A stretch of DNA of 64,000 nucleotides from Paenibacillus borealis (GCF_000758665.1 NZ_CP009285.1:5704001-5768000); one strand, 5' to 3'; counted from the first letter of the stretch, positions 43,592 through 52,916 are shown. Translations and numbers: made by a program. Notes: generated by a model from the letters alone, not told the origin.

Positions 43592-45182
43592 TGTGTTAAT
43601 TGTTGATGATGAATTGTCCATCCGCGAGGGATTGGTCACGCTGCTGGACTGGGAGAGCCATGGCTACCAAGTGGTGGATACAGCGGCCAACGCGGTTGAA
43701 GCGCGGCATAAGGTTGAGCTGTATTCCCCGGATCTGATGATTATCGATATCCGTATGCCCGGGAAGGACGGACTGGAGCTGATCCGGGAGCTGCGGGAGA
43801 ATGAGGCGGAAATGCATATGATCATCCTGAGCGGCTATGCCGACTTCAGCTATGCCAAGCGCGCGCTGTCTTACGGCATCGATAACTATCTGCTCAAGCC
43901 GGTCGATGAAGATGAACTGCAGTTGTATTTGTCTGATCTGTCCAAAGTACTGGATGCGCAGACTGTGCACCGCAGGAATCACGCTGCAGTTAAGGTATGG
44001 AGCCGGGAGATGATAGTCCAGTCGCTGCTGATGGAGAGCAGCCTGCAGCCAACACCCGCTCTGATGGACTCGGCACTGGAATCCGGTCTGCTCTGGGATT
44101 CCTATCAGGTTGTCCTGATCCGGCTGCTGCTGCAGGATCATGCGGACAACGGCCCTTCCACCGCCGTCAAAGCCAGGCTGACGGCAAGCTTTGAGAACAA
44201 CAGCTGGGGCATCGTCTTCTCGCTGGATTCTTATCTGGGCGTGCTGCTGCAGCCCTCTTATCAGAAGGAGCTTGTCCGCAAATTAATGGTGCAGAGTATC
44301 CGTGAAGCTTCCGCCGCCGAGGGGCTGGAATGCATAATCACCGCAGGTGATATGGTAGACAGTCTGGGCGGGCTGCCTGGCTCCCATCAATCCGCGCTGG
44401 TCCGGATGAAGGATCATTTCTTCTATGATGAGCCGGGGATGATCGGTCCGGATTCGCTGAAGCTGAAGACAGGGCTGCCTTCCGGACTGCAGGAAGCGGA
44501 GAGCCGTCTGGCACCGCTGGCGGACCGGCTGTATTTCGCCATGGATATCGGGGAGCTCACCGTGCTTCCTTCCCTGATCCAGGAAGCCGGGGATATTATG
44601 ACCGCCGCCGGGCTATCCGAGCTGGCTGTGAAATCCTATTACGTCCGGACATTAACTTCATTGTGCAACAAGCTCTCCGTCCAGTACAAAGAGCTGATTC
44701 TGGCGCAGAGCCGGATGGACGGGCAAATCCAGCAAATTTATAAGCATACTTCCCTCCCCCGGCTGCAGCGCTACATCACAGGCCTGCTTGAGCAATATGC
44801 CGGCGGCATTATCCGTAATGACATGGATGTACTCATGAAGCGGATGCTGGACCTCATCCACCGCCATTATGACGAGAATCTGAAGCTGGAGACTCTGGCG
44901 GATGTATTCACTTACAGCAGCGCCTACCTCGGCAAGCTGTTCAAGAGCAGCACTGGCTCGTCCTTCAACACCTATCTGGACAATATCCGCATCGGCAAAG
45001 CCAAGGAGCTGCTGGACCAGGGCTACAAAATCCATCAGGCGGCAAGCCGTGTCGGCTTCAGCGATGTGGATTATTTTCGTGAAAAGTTCAAGAAAATCAC
45101 CGGCATCTCCCCCTCGGTCTACCGCCGGAAAGATTCGCAGCCGGAGGAGGATTTTTCAGAAAGCGCTTACGAAAAGGACTGA
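43584..45182 (+). CDS. Response regulator, AraC-output (YesN family)
   Basis: 532 residues. Receiver domain with Asp55 (LMIIDIRMPGKDG) and a KPVDEDEL lysine; variable middle; C-terminal AraC domain (about 415-515, YSSAYLGKLFKSSTGSSFNTYL ... FSDVDYFREKFKKITGISPSVYRR). Forms a phosphorelay with the YesM kinase upstream. The next genes are the two permeases and lipoprotein, its likely targets. A cre-like site lies inside its 3' end. Confidence 0.92.
   Translation: MYSVLIVDDELSIREGLVTLLDWESHGYQVVDTAANAVEARHKVELYSPDLMIIDIRMPGKDGLELIRELRENEAEMHMIILSGYADFSYAKRALSYGIDNYLLKPVDEDELQLYLSDLSKVLDAQTVHRRNHAAVKVWSREMIVQSLLMESSLQPTPALMDSALESGLLWDSYQVVLIRLLLQDHADNGPSTAVKARLTASFENNSWGIVFSLDSYLGVLLQPSYQKELVRKLMVQSIREASAAEGLECIITAGDMVDSLGGLPGSHQSALVRMKDHFFYDEPGMIGPDSLKLKTGLPSGLQEAESRLAPLADRLYFAMDIGELTVLPSLIQEAGDIMTAAGLSELAVKSYYVRTLTSLCNKLSVQYKELILAQSRMDGQIQQIYKHTSLPRLQRYITGLLEQYAGGIIRNDMDVLMKRMLDLIHRHYDENLKLETLADVFTYSSAYLGKLFKSSTGSSFNTYLDNIRIGKAKELLDQGYKIHQAASRVGFSDVDYFREKFKKITGISPSVYRRKDSQPEEDFSESAYEKD
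45159..45170 (+). promoter_or_regulatory. cre-like site before the ABC transporter genes
   Basis: GAAAGCGCTTAC in the last codons of the response regulator matches 12 of 14 cre positions over its extended window and lies about 100 bases before the first permease gene. It may give glucose repression of the transporter unit. Confidence 0.5.
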
Positions 45183-45269
45183 TTTCCCCCTGTTTTTACA
45201 CTTAAATCTTCGGGTGTTTCCTTGTTTTCCGGGAGATTATGATAAAGCCATATCGAAGGAGGGACATAA

Positions 45270-46226
45270 ATGAAAGCGATTACCACCACCGTGAAGCCGG
45301 AGCTTAAGAAACCCGGCTCACGCTTTTGGGCCAAATTCCGGCAGCAGAAATATCTATATATGATGGCGGTTCCCTTTGTCCTGTGGGCCTTCGTCTTCAG
45401 CTATCTGCCGTTATGGGGATGGATGATGGCCTTCCAGAAATATAAGCCGGGCAAATCTTTTTTTGAGCAGAAGTGGGTCGGCCTGCAGTATTTCAGGGAG
45501 CTCTTCCAGGATGAGCAATTCTTCAATGCCCTGCGCAACACCCTGGCAATGAGCGTCATGGGACTATTAGCCGGATTCATCATTCCTATCATCTTCGCCA
45601 TCCTCCTGAATGAGGTAAGGCTGCAGGTGCTGAAACGTTTTGTCCAGACGGTGTCTTATCTGCCGCACTTTGTGTCCTGGGTGGTAGCCGCCGGGATCAT
45701 TACCAAGATGCTCTCCACCGACAACGGCGCAGTCAATGACCTGCTGCTGAGCCTCCATATCATTAGCGAGCCGATTCAATTCATGGCCAAAGGCAATCTG
45801 TTCTGGGGGATCGTAACCGCATCGGATGTGTGGAAGGAAACGGGCTGGAACACGATCATCTATCTCGCCGCGATCTCGGGTATTGGACCGGAGCTGTATG
45901 AAGCAGCCAGGGTGGACGGCGCAAGCCGGCTGCAGCAGGTGCGGAACATTACACTGCCGGGCATCCGGGCGACGATCGTTATCCTGCTGATCATTTCCAT
46001 CGGCCATCTCATCAGCATCGGGTTCGAGAAGCAATTCCTGCTCGGCAACAATCTGGTACGCGACTATTCGCAGACACTGGATCTGTATGCACTGAACTAC
46101 GGGCTCGGCATGGGACGCTTCTCCTTCGGGACGGCCATCAATATTTTCAACTCGGTGGTCAGTGTGATTCTGCTCTTTACGGCCAATGGCATCTTCAAAA
46201 AAATAACCAAGGAAAGCATCATTTAG
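45270..46226 (+). CDS. Sugar ABC transporter permease, LplB type
   Basis: 318-residue six-helix inner-membrane subunit. The EAA loop EAARVDGASRLQQVRNITLPGIR (about 210-233) contacts the ATPase, which is not encoded here and is probably a shared MsmX-type protein. GAAGGAGG precedes the ATG. Followed after 9 bases by the second permease. Confidence 0.93.
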   Translation: MKAITTTVKPELKKPGSRFWAKFRQQKYLYMMAVPFVLWAFVFSYLPLWGWMMAFQKYKPGKSFFEQKWVGLQYFRELFQDEQFFNALRNTLAMSVMGLLAGFIIPIIFAILLNEVRLQVLKRFVQTVSYLPHFVSWVVAAGIITKMLSTDNGAVNDLLLSLHIISEPIQFMAKGNLFWGIVTASDVWKETGWNTIIYLAAISGIGPELYEAARVDGASRLQQVRNITLPGIRATIVILLIISIGHLISIGFEKQFLLGNNLVRDYSQTLDLYALNYGLGMGRFSFGTAINIFNSVVSVILLFTANGIFKKITKESII

Positions 46227-46235
46227 GAGGCCCTT

Positions 46236-47138
46236 ATGCTGATCAAAAAACTGGCCGCCGCGTCTTGGTCGGACCGCATCTTCGATTTGGTAGTCTATGC
46301 TGCGATTACTGTGGTGACCATTGCCACACTGTACCCTTTTCTCAATGTGCTGGCGATTTCATTCAATGACTCTACCGATAGCATCAAGGGCGGGATTACG
46401 GTCTACCCCCGGATGTTCACCTTCAAGAATTACGAGACGATCTTCGCCTTCTCCGGACTCATTACCGGATTCAAGATTTCTGTTCTGCGTACCCTCATCG
46501 GCACCCTTCTCGGACTGATCAGCGCCTCGATGCTGGCTTTCACCTTAAGCCGTTCGGACTTTCAGGGCCGCAAGTTCGTCTCCACCTTTCTGGCGCTGAC
46601 GATGTACGTATCCGGCGGACTGATTCCCTTCTACATTCTGATCAAGAATCTGCATATGATGGGCACCTTCAGCGTGTATGTCCTGCCCGGCCTGGTCAGT
46701 GCATTTAATGTGTTCGTCATCCGCTCCTTCATCGACGGTCTGCCTTACGCCCTGCAGGAATCTGCCAAGCTGGACGGAGCCAATGACTTCACCATCTACT
46801 GGCGGGTGATTCTGCCGCTGACCAAGCCTGCGCTGGCGACCATCGCCCTGTTCCTGGCGGTTGGCCAGTGGAATGCCTGGATTGACACCTACCTGTATAA
46901 CGGCTCGAATGACGCACTGACGACACTGCAGTTTGAGCTGATGAAGGTCATTCAGAGCACCACCACCAATGCGGATAACTTCCGCGGCCGGAATATGGTC
47001 GAAGTGATGGCACAGATCTCCCCGGAATCGGTCAAAATGGCAATCACCATTGTCGTCACCGTCCCTATTCTGATCGTCTATCCGTTCCTGCAGCGTTACT
47101 TCGTCAAAGGCATGACGCTGGGTTCGGTCAAAAGCTAG
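46236..47138 (+). CDS. Sugar ABC transporter permease, YtcP/LplC type
   Basis: 300 residues, six membrane helices; EAA loop ESAKLDGANDFTIYWRVILPLTKP (about 180-203) and closing FVKGMTLGSVK are typical of YtcP. AGGAGG lies upstream of the ATG. Pairs with the LplB-type protein to form the channel for an oligosaccharide. Confidence 0.93.
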   Translation: MLIKKLAAASWSDRIFDLVVYAAITVVTIATLYPFLNVLAISFNDSTDSIKGGITVYPRMFTFKNYETIFAFSGLITGFKISVLRTLIGTLLGLISASMLAFTLSRSDFQGRKFVSTFLALTMYVSGGLIPFYILIKNLHMMGTFSVYVLPGLVSAFNVFVIRSFIDGLPYALQESAKLDGANDFTIYWRVILPLTKPALATIALFLAVGQWNAWIDTYLYNGSNDALTTLQFELMKVIQSTTTNADNFRGRNMVEVMAQISPESVKMAITIVVTVPILIVYPFLQRYFVKGMTLGSVKS

Positions 47139-47213
47139 TCCGCTTACGGTATCGTCAGGTTAACGCCTGTGTATACAATATGTTCTCACCAGACAAAGGG
47201 AGGGTTTCTATTC

Positions 47214-48965
47214 ATGACAAGAAAGACAGCGAAACCGTATGTTCTGCTGATGGTCTTGACCTTGCTGCTCAGTGTGCTGGCCGGCTGCGGCGGAGGCAAT
47301 AACAACAAGAATACGGCCGAGAATACCGGCGGCACCAAAGCCGCTAATAGCGCAAATGCGGCCGCCACGGCAGAAGCTACGGCAGAAGCCGAAGATTTAA
47401 GCCCACTGACGCTTTCCTTCTTCGCGGAAGACCCCAATCCGAACTGGAACAATATGAAGGATGAGGTCAGTACCGTTCTTACAGAGAAAACAGGCGTCAC
47501 TCTCGATGCCGAGTTCGCCGTTGGCGATCCGCAGCAGAAGATCGCGCTGATTGCCGCCGGCGGTGAATATCCCGACATCATCTCCGCCAAAGCCGATATC
47601 GGCAAGCTGGTGGATGCCGGCGCTGTCATTGACCTGACCGAACTGATCGACAAATACGCGCCCAATATCAAGCGGGTGCTTGGAGACAATCTGGCCCGGG
47701 CCAAATACACGAACGAAGACCAGTCCATCTATGCCATCCCTACCTGGGCAGCTGTGAATGAGAAGAAGTTCGTCGCCGGCGGAGGCTTCGAGCTGCAGCA
47801 CAGAGTGCTGAAGGAAGCCGGATATCCGGAGATCAAGACGGTCCAGGATTATGAGAATGTAATCAAGGCCTATCTGGAGAAACATCCAACCGATGAGAAC
47901 GGCAACAAGAATATCGGCGTATCGCTGAACGCAGATGACTGGCATATGTACATTTCCGTAACCAATCCTGCAGTGGCGACTACCGGCGGTTCCGATGACG
48001 GGGAATATTTCGTCGATCAGACGACTCATGAAGCGATCTACCACTTCCGCCGTCCGGAAGAGAAGGAATACTTCCGCTGGCTGAACCATATGAATGACAT
48101 CGGCCTGCTGGACAAAGAAAGCTTCGTGCAGAAATACGACCAGTATAAAGCCAAAGTGGCCACCGGACGTGTGCTTGGCCTGATTGACCAGGATTGGGAC
48201 TACAATGACGCGCAGCAGGCTCTGAAGACGGCCGGTAAATTCGATCAAACCTACGGCCATTATCCTGTGACCTTAACCAGTGAATACAAAGAAACCAGCT
48301 TCTGGCCTACAGGCTTCATGGGCGGCTACGGAATCTCAATCTCGACCACGAACCCTGACCCGGTCCGGACGATTAAGTTCCTGGATTACCTGGCTTCCGA
48401 CGAAGGGCAGATCCTGAACAACTGGGGCATTGAAGGCAAACATTATGTCGTAGAAAACGGCAAACGCGTCGTCCCTGCCGAAGTGCAGGACCGCATTAAC
48501 AATGATAACACGGCCTTCACGAAGGAGACCGGCATCGGCTTCTACTGGAATATGATGGTCCACTACGGCGACGGGGCCAAGGATTCTACCGGCAACTATT
48601 ACACCAAGAACTTCCCTGAGCAGCTGGTACTCGGTTACAGCGATGTCGAGAAAGAAACGCTGGCGGCTTACAATGCCACTACCTGGAAGGATCTGTTCCC
48701 TAAAGAAGAGGAGTTTACTGAGAAAGCGTACGGGGCAGCCTGGAATATTGCCCTCCCCGGCGAGGATGAAGTCTCCATTCTGGGCAATAAAATGAGAGAT
48801 ATTACGTGGAAACGCATCCCGCAGGCGATTCTGGCCAAACCGGCTGAATTCGATAAAATCTGGGATGACTACATGGCCGATCTTGAAAAAGCCGGCGTTA
48901 AGAAAATGGAAGCCGGCTACACCAAATATGTGCAGGACCGCGTGGAGCTGTGGAGTTCCAAATAG
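47214..48965 (+). CDS. Sugar-binding lipoprotein of the LplA type
   Basis: 583 residues with a lipoprotein signal (LLLSVLAGCGGG lipobox, Cys near residue 22) and a low-complexity Ala/Thr/Asn linker (about 25-60). The solute-binding fold follows (NWNNMKDEVSTVLTEKTGVTLDAEFAVGDPQQKIALIAAGGEYPDII). The ATG at 47214 has GGGAGGG 9 bases upstream; an earlier in-frame start at 47169 lacks one. Last gene of the kinase-regulator-permease-permease-lipoprotein operon. The cargo is unknown; arabinan or related oligosaccharides are suggested by GH127 nearby. Confidence 0.92.
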   Translation: MTRKTAKPYVLLMVLTLLLSVLAGCGGGNNNKNTAENTGGTKAANSANAAATAEATAEAEDLSPLTLSFFAEDPNPNWNNMKDEVSTVLTEKTGVTLDAEFAVGDPQQKIALIAAGGEYPDIISAKADIGKLVDAGAVIDLTELIDKYAPNIKRVLGDNLARAKYTNEDQSIYAIPTWAAVNEKKFVAGGGFELQHRVLKEAGYPEIKTVQDYENVIKAYLEKHPTDENGNKNIGVSLNADDWHMYISVTNPAVATTGGSDDGEYFVDQTTHEAIYHFRRPEEKEYFRWLNHMNDIGLLDKESFVQKYDQYKAKVATGRVLGLIDQDWDYNDAQQALKTAGKFDQTYGHYPVTLTSEYKETSFWPTGFMGGYGISISTTNPDPVRTIKFLDYLASDEGQILNNWGIEGKHYVVENGKRVVPAEVQDRINNDNTAFTKETGIGFYWNMMVHYGDGAKDSTGNYYTKNFPEQLVLGYSDVEKETLAAYNATTWKDLFPKEEEFTEKAYGAAWNIALPGEDEVSILGNKMRDITWKRIPQAILAKPAEFDKIWDDYMADLEKAGVKKMEAGYTKYVQDRVELWSSK

Positions 48966-49353
48966 GGGGTTCATTATTGCTTGAGCTTAAGTTTGTTAGA
49001 AAAAGAAAGTGTCGCTGCTGCGGGGATTTTGGACTTCCGGCCGCTGTTGTTCCCAGATTTCTTGATTTAGACCGCTACTCGCGGTGGAAATCCGGTAACT
49101 GCATGCTTACGATGCGAGCTTTCCAACGGAAAGCTTTCAGGCGGACGCTACCGCTCCTACAGTTCCAAATTTCCCCTCCGCTTCTTTTCGCTTTTCGTTA
49201 GTCTCTTTAGTACTTCCTTTTCTCTAAAGAATTAAAGTCCAACCAATAGTTCACAACAAAATCACCTTAACGGGTGAATCAGCCCGAGCAACGCAGCCTG
49301 ATGTAGATTGTAAGCCCATCTCACATTGCTCTATTCTGACCGCTTTGTTTGGG
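48966..49353. ncRNA. Candidate structured intergenic element
   Basis: No gene. Between 49071 and 49154 four successive short hairpins can form: ACCGC/GCGGT (49071-49085), GCAT/ATGC (49101-49115), AGCTTTCC/GGAAAGCT (49117-49135) and GCGG/CCGC (49141-49154). The block resembles an intergenic repeat I recall from other Paenibacillus genomes. Whether it is an RNA or a mobile repeat is open. Confidence 0.4.
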
Positions 49354-49790
49354 CAGCCTCCGGTAAAATCAGGGGTACTTTTGCTCCTCATTCCCGCCTG
49401 CCGCCCACTTTTGGCGGATGAGGGGCACTTTTGCCCCTCATTCCTGCCTGCCACCCACTTTTGGCGGAATGAGGGGCACTTTTGCCCCTCATTCCTGCCT
49501 GCCACCCACTTTTGACGGATTCAAGGGCACTTTTGCCCCTCATTCCTGCCTGCCACCCACTTTCAGCGGATTCAGAGGGATTTATCCCTTTGATTTCCTC
49601 CTACCGCCCACTTTCGGCGGATTCAGAGGGATTTATCCCTTTGTTTTTCTCCTACCGCCCACTTTCAGCTGATTCAGAGGAATTTATCCCTTTATTTTTC
49701 TCCTACCGCCCACTTTCGGCGGAATCAGAGGGATTTATCCCTTTGATTTTCCAAGCCTCCGACTTCCGGGGATTCTGTGGAATTCCGGAT
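49354..49790. repeat. 51-bp tandem hairpin array, about eight units
   Basis: Units begin with CCCACTTT at 49404, 49454, 49505, 49556, 49607, 49658 and 49709, with decayed units on each side. Each holds a stem-loop with a 4-base loop. Units 1-2 use a GAGGGGCA/TGCCCCTC stem and units 4-7 an AGAGGGA/TCCCTTT stem, so sequence changed while pairing was kept. The 51-base length keeps frames open on both strands, giving spurious 17-residue repeats. It is not a CRISPR array. Confidence 0.85.
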
Positions 49791-49885
49791 ACAAGAACAC
49801 ATTCGTCCTTCAGACGGACCTGCTCCAATTTCCAGAGAAGCTTATCCACAACAGACGAATATCGTAATTCCTATACACCAAGCAG

Positions 49886-49921
49886 AACCAACCGTGCGGG
49901 AAGCTGCACGGTTGGTTTTTT
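49886..49921 (+). terminator. Rho-independent terminator after the repeat array
   Basis: A perfect 12-bp stem (49886-49897 with 49906-49917), 8-base loop, then TTTTTAC on the plus strand. It could end read-through from the ABC operon or a transcript of the array. Confidence 0.85.
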
Positions 49922-49933
49922 ACTGGACATTAT

Positions 49934-51142
49934 TTAATTATCATGCAGCTCTTGGTAGGTTTGTCTAATTAAGTCCGCATATTCAGAAGGCGGATAATCC
50001 TTCACCTGATCATAGGCGAACCGGACTTCATGGCGGGCTTCCTCCAAACGGCCTTGCTTCGCGAAGATTTTCGCTTTGTATGCATAGGCAGTGAGCAGGT
50101 CGACCCGGTCAAGCGGATGATAGACCTGGTCGTTCAATACTACTTTGGACAAGACCGCCAGTGCCTCTTCATCCCTCTCCAGATGGTAGTGCGCGATCCC
50201 CATCATCATATGGACAAAAGGCATGAACTGGCTGTCCTTCGCGGGATAATGCTCCGCAAGTACCAGCACTTCCCCGTAACTCTGCTTCGCAAGTGCCAGT
50301 CTAATTTCGCCAAGGTGCACCAGTTCCAGTGACTCCGCAGCTTCTGTGAACTGTGCGAACAGCTTTGCCTTGCTTAAGTATGCCTCTGCCTGCTCAAGAT
50401 CATTGTGAAGCAGGGCCAGATGGGAGAGTAGACGGTACAGATGATCCGACAATGAGTAGACTCCTTCTTCATGCGACAGCTTAAGTGCCGCCAAGGCAGC
50501 TTCCCGGCTGCCGGAGTAATCTGCCAGTGCAGACAACGTAACACTTTCCGCATAATAAAGATCGATTTCAAATAAAAAATCGTTGCCTACCTTATTGCTC
50601 ACATATTCTTTACGGACACGGCGAATCAGTTCCAGCCCGTCCTGGTATCTGCTCTTGGCAAACAATAAAGCATAAGCCAAATACTGAATCTTGGCACGCT
50701 CTACAAATAAACCGAAACGCTCATAGATTTCAACAGCCCGTTCGATTCCTTCTTCTCCGCCCTCTGTTCCGGTGTGGTAACAGGAGCCCACATAAAACTC
50801 CATCAGCCGTGCGGCATCCACTGCCATCGGAAGCGTATCCTTCATCAGCGGCTGGATTTCCGCAACGATCTCCTTATACTGCTTCGCCTTGTACTGCTGC
50901 TCGATCTTACGGACGAGCGGACCCAGCTCCGCTTCGTGCTCACCCTCCAGGAAATACCCCGCATCTGTACCCAGACGCCCGGCAAGGAATTGCAGCGTAT
51001 TCATAGAAGGCAACGCCCGTCCGTTCTCGATTTGGCTAAGCATGCTTTTGGTCATATGTTCTCCGGCCAGGTCAGTCTGCGTAAGGCCCTTGGCTTTACG
51101 CATTTGTTTGACTTTGTCGCCGATGGTCAGTTTAGTCGTCAT
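49934..51142 (-). CDS. HTH regulator with TPR domain (RRNPP/PlcR-like)
   Basis: 402 residues. N-terminal HTH_3 (IGDKVKQMRKAKGLTQTDLAGEHMTKSMLSQIENGRALPSMNTLQFLAGRLG, residues 6-58), then a long array of TPR-like helix pairs to the end, the build of peptide-sensing PlcR/Rgg/AimR-type regulators. The ATG at 51142 is chosen by the HTH start; no strong ribosome site is seen there. No propeptide gene was recognised nearby. Divergent from an MFS exporter; two matching 21-bp boxes flank that promoter and are its probable sites. Confidence 0.8.
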   Translation of the reverse strand: MTTKLTIGDKVKQMRKAKGLTQTDLAGEHMTKSMLSQIENGRALPSMNTLQFLAGRLGTDAGYFLEGEHEAELGPLVRKIEQQYKAKQYKEIVAEIQPLMKDTLPMAVDAARLMEFYVGSCYHTGTEGGEEGIERAVEIYERFGLFVERAKIQYLAYALLFAKSRYQDGLELIRRVRKEYVSNKVGNDFLFEIDLYYAESVTLSALADYSGSREAALAALKLSHEEGVYSLSDHLYRLLSHLALLHNDLEQAEAYLSKAKLFAQFTEAAESLELVHLGEIRLALAKQSYGEVLVLAEHYPAKDSQFMPFVHMMMGIAHYHLERDEEALAVLSKVVLNDQVYHPLDRVDLLTAYAYKAKIFAKQGRLEEARHEVRFAYDQVKDYPPSEYADLIRQTYQELHDN

Positions 51143-51221
51143 CTGCTGTGCCAACTTTCTTTGGTTGCTTTTCTTCCAGTATAGCCTAATATTCAAGCGA
51201 GAAAAAGCCGCATCATGGCAA

Positions 51222-51296
51222 AAGTTAAATATAATTAAACTTTTTGTTGCAATAATCAGATCCAGCCTCTACAATAAGTTTAATATAATTTAACTT
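51222..51296 (+). promoter_or_regulatory. MFS promoter flanked by two 21-bp operator boxes
   Basis: Promoter TTGCAA (51247-51252), 17-base spacer, TACAAT (51270-51275). Box 1 (51222-51242) reads, on the minus strand, nearly the same as box 2 (51276-51296) on the plus strand, 19 of 21 bases; each is itself quasi-palindromic with AAGTT/AACTT ends. One box lies just upstream of the -35, the other directly after the -10. Confidence 0.75.
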
Positions 51297-51319
51297 TTTC
51301 GGAAAAAGGAGTGCTCGTA

Positions 51320-52666
51320 ATGTCTGAACCAACGCCGGTGTCGGCAGCATCCAACCGCAATATCATTCTTTTCTTCAGCGGAAAATTCGCTTCTGTTCTC
51401 GGCTCCAGTATGTACACCTTTGTTGTCGGCCTGTATATTCTGCAGCTCACCGGTTCAGGAAGCAGCTTTGCGGTTACGTTGCTGTGCGGTATGCTGCCCA
51501 GTATTATTCTGTCGCCCTTCGCCGGCGTGGTGGCCGATATGGTGAACCGCCGCAAGCTGCTGATCGGCTCAGATGCTGCAAGTGTCTTGATTATGCTGCT
51601 TTCCTTTGCCGCCGTCTCCATAGAGGGAATGTCCCTCTTACCGATTTATATCTCACTGATCCTTCTGTCAATCTGCGCAACCTTCTACAGTATCTCCGCC
51701 TCCTCTTCCATGATGATGCTCGTTGACCGTGATTCCATCCAACGTACCGGCTCCCTGAATCAAATTGCCAGTTCTGTCGGCCACCTGCTGGCTCCCATTC
51801 TTGCCGGTATGCTCTACGCCTTCCTCCCGCTTGAAGAATTCATGCTGCTGAACGCGGCAGGGCTTACCATCTCGACCGTGATGGGCTGCATGCTGAAGTT
51901 TAGACCGGTTCCAGAAGCCTTATCTGAAGCTGGGCTTACAGACGGGGCTGCCGAAACCGGAAACCCGCCCTTCCGCGAACGCCTGGGCAGCGTTGCTGCC
52001 GAGGTCAGTACGAATCTGAAAGAAGGCTTCTCCTATGTAATCCGCCGTCCCGTTATCCGCTCCCTCCTAATTATCGTGTTCTGGATTAATTTCTTTGTAG
52101 TCGCGCTGAATGTCGTGCTGCCCTTTGTGGCCGTACAGACCCTGGGGCTGTCTTCGAAGCAATACGGTATACTTGAAGCCATGCTGGCAGCGGGCATGCT
52201 GCTGATGTCCCTGCTCCTCACCGTTCTCCGCCAGAGCAACAATCTTGTAAATACAATTATCGGAGGTCTAAGCGCACTGGGGCTGCTCTTCCTTGCGATG
52301 GCCCTTCCGCTGCTGCTTCATTTCACCGCTGCCGTTACCTTCATCTTCTTCCTTCCGCTGCTCCTGCTTGTCGGTATCGTAATTATGATCATCAATATTC
52401 CGATCCAGGTGTATCTGCAGCAGAGTATAGAAGAAGAGTACCGCGGACGCGTATTCGGACTGGTTGAAGGCATCGCCGGTTCCATCGCTCCGCTGGGCAT
52501 GCTGCTCTACGGAGTACTCCTCGACTGGATTCCCGGTTCGATCATTCTGCTGGCTTCCGGTGCGGCTATTCTGGCGGTAACTCTAACCGGACGGAGAGGG
52601 CTGGTCAGCAGCAGGGCCGCAGAACAGCAAGGGGTTCATACAGAGGTGGAGCAGGCTGGGGCGTAG
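51320..52666 (+). CDS. MFS efflux transporter (MefA/MFS_3-like)
   Basis: About 448 residues, 12 membrane helices; the start NIILFFSGKFASVLGSSMYTFVVGLYILQLTGS and RVFGLVEGIAGSIAPLGMLLYG (about 385) resemble macrolide-efflux-like MFS_3 proteins. The ATG at 51320 is 8 bases after AAGGAG; the GTG at 51311 abuts that site. Divergent from and probably controlled by the TPR regulator. Cargo might be a drug or a peptide/secondary metabolite. Confidence 0.87.
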   Translation: MSEPTPVSAASNRNIILFFSGKFASVLGSSMYTFVVGLYILQLTGSGSSFAVTLLCGMLPSIILSPFAGVVADMVNRRKLLIGSDAASVLIMLLSFAAVSIEGMSLLPIYISLILLSICATFYSISASSSMMMLVDRDSIQRTGSLNQIASSVGHLLAPILAGMLYAFLPLEEFMLLNAAGLTISTVMGCMLKFRPVPEALSEAGLTDGAAETGNPPFRERLGSVAAEVSTNLKEGFSYVIRRPVIRSLLIIVFWINFFVVALNVVLPFVAVQTLGLSSKQYGILEAMLAAGMLLMSLLLTVLRQSNNLVNTIIGGLSALGLLFLAMALPLLLHFTAAVTFIFFLPLLLLVGIVIMIINIPIQVYLQQSIEEEYRGRVFGLVEGIAGSIAPLGMLLYGVLLDWIPGSIILLASGAAILAVTLTGRRGLVSSRAAEQQGVHTEVEQAGA

Positions 52667-52742
52667 TAGTTCAGGCTTTGAGCACATATGAGGGGGATGT
52701 TATTGCAATTACTGGAATAGAAGTGTGTGACTCAAGCACATA

Positions 52743-52916
52743 TCCTGCACGAAATACAACATTTCCTGCACGATAACGCTCCTCCCCCCCGAATTGTTGT
52801 ACGAAAGGCAACATTTCCCCTCCTCCCAGCCTATTAAACAAACTATTCTTGTATTTTCTGCAACAATCCTCCCAGACACCCGGATTTTTCTGCCTTCGAG
52901 TTGTAATTCGTACAAC
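52743..52916. repeat. Second cluster of GTTGTA-N5-TACAAC dyads
   Basis: Related 17-base quasi-palindromes lie at about 52744-52760, 52794-52812, 52850-52866 and 52900-52916. The 19 bases at 52743-52761 are the exact reverse complement of 18122-18140, 34.6 kb away. The rest of 52667-53013 shows no gene. Confidence 0.7.

Noticed and set aside
49251..49672. Repeat-encoded small proteins on both strands of the 51-bp array
   Set aside because: 17-residue repeats occur in several frames at once because the unit is 51 bases long, so openness is not evidence of coding.
49354..49790. CRISPR array
   Set aside because: Units are contiguous and similar along their whole length with no unique spacers, and no cas genes are present.
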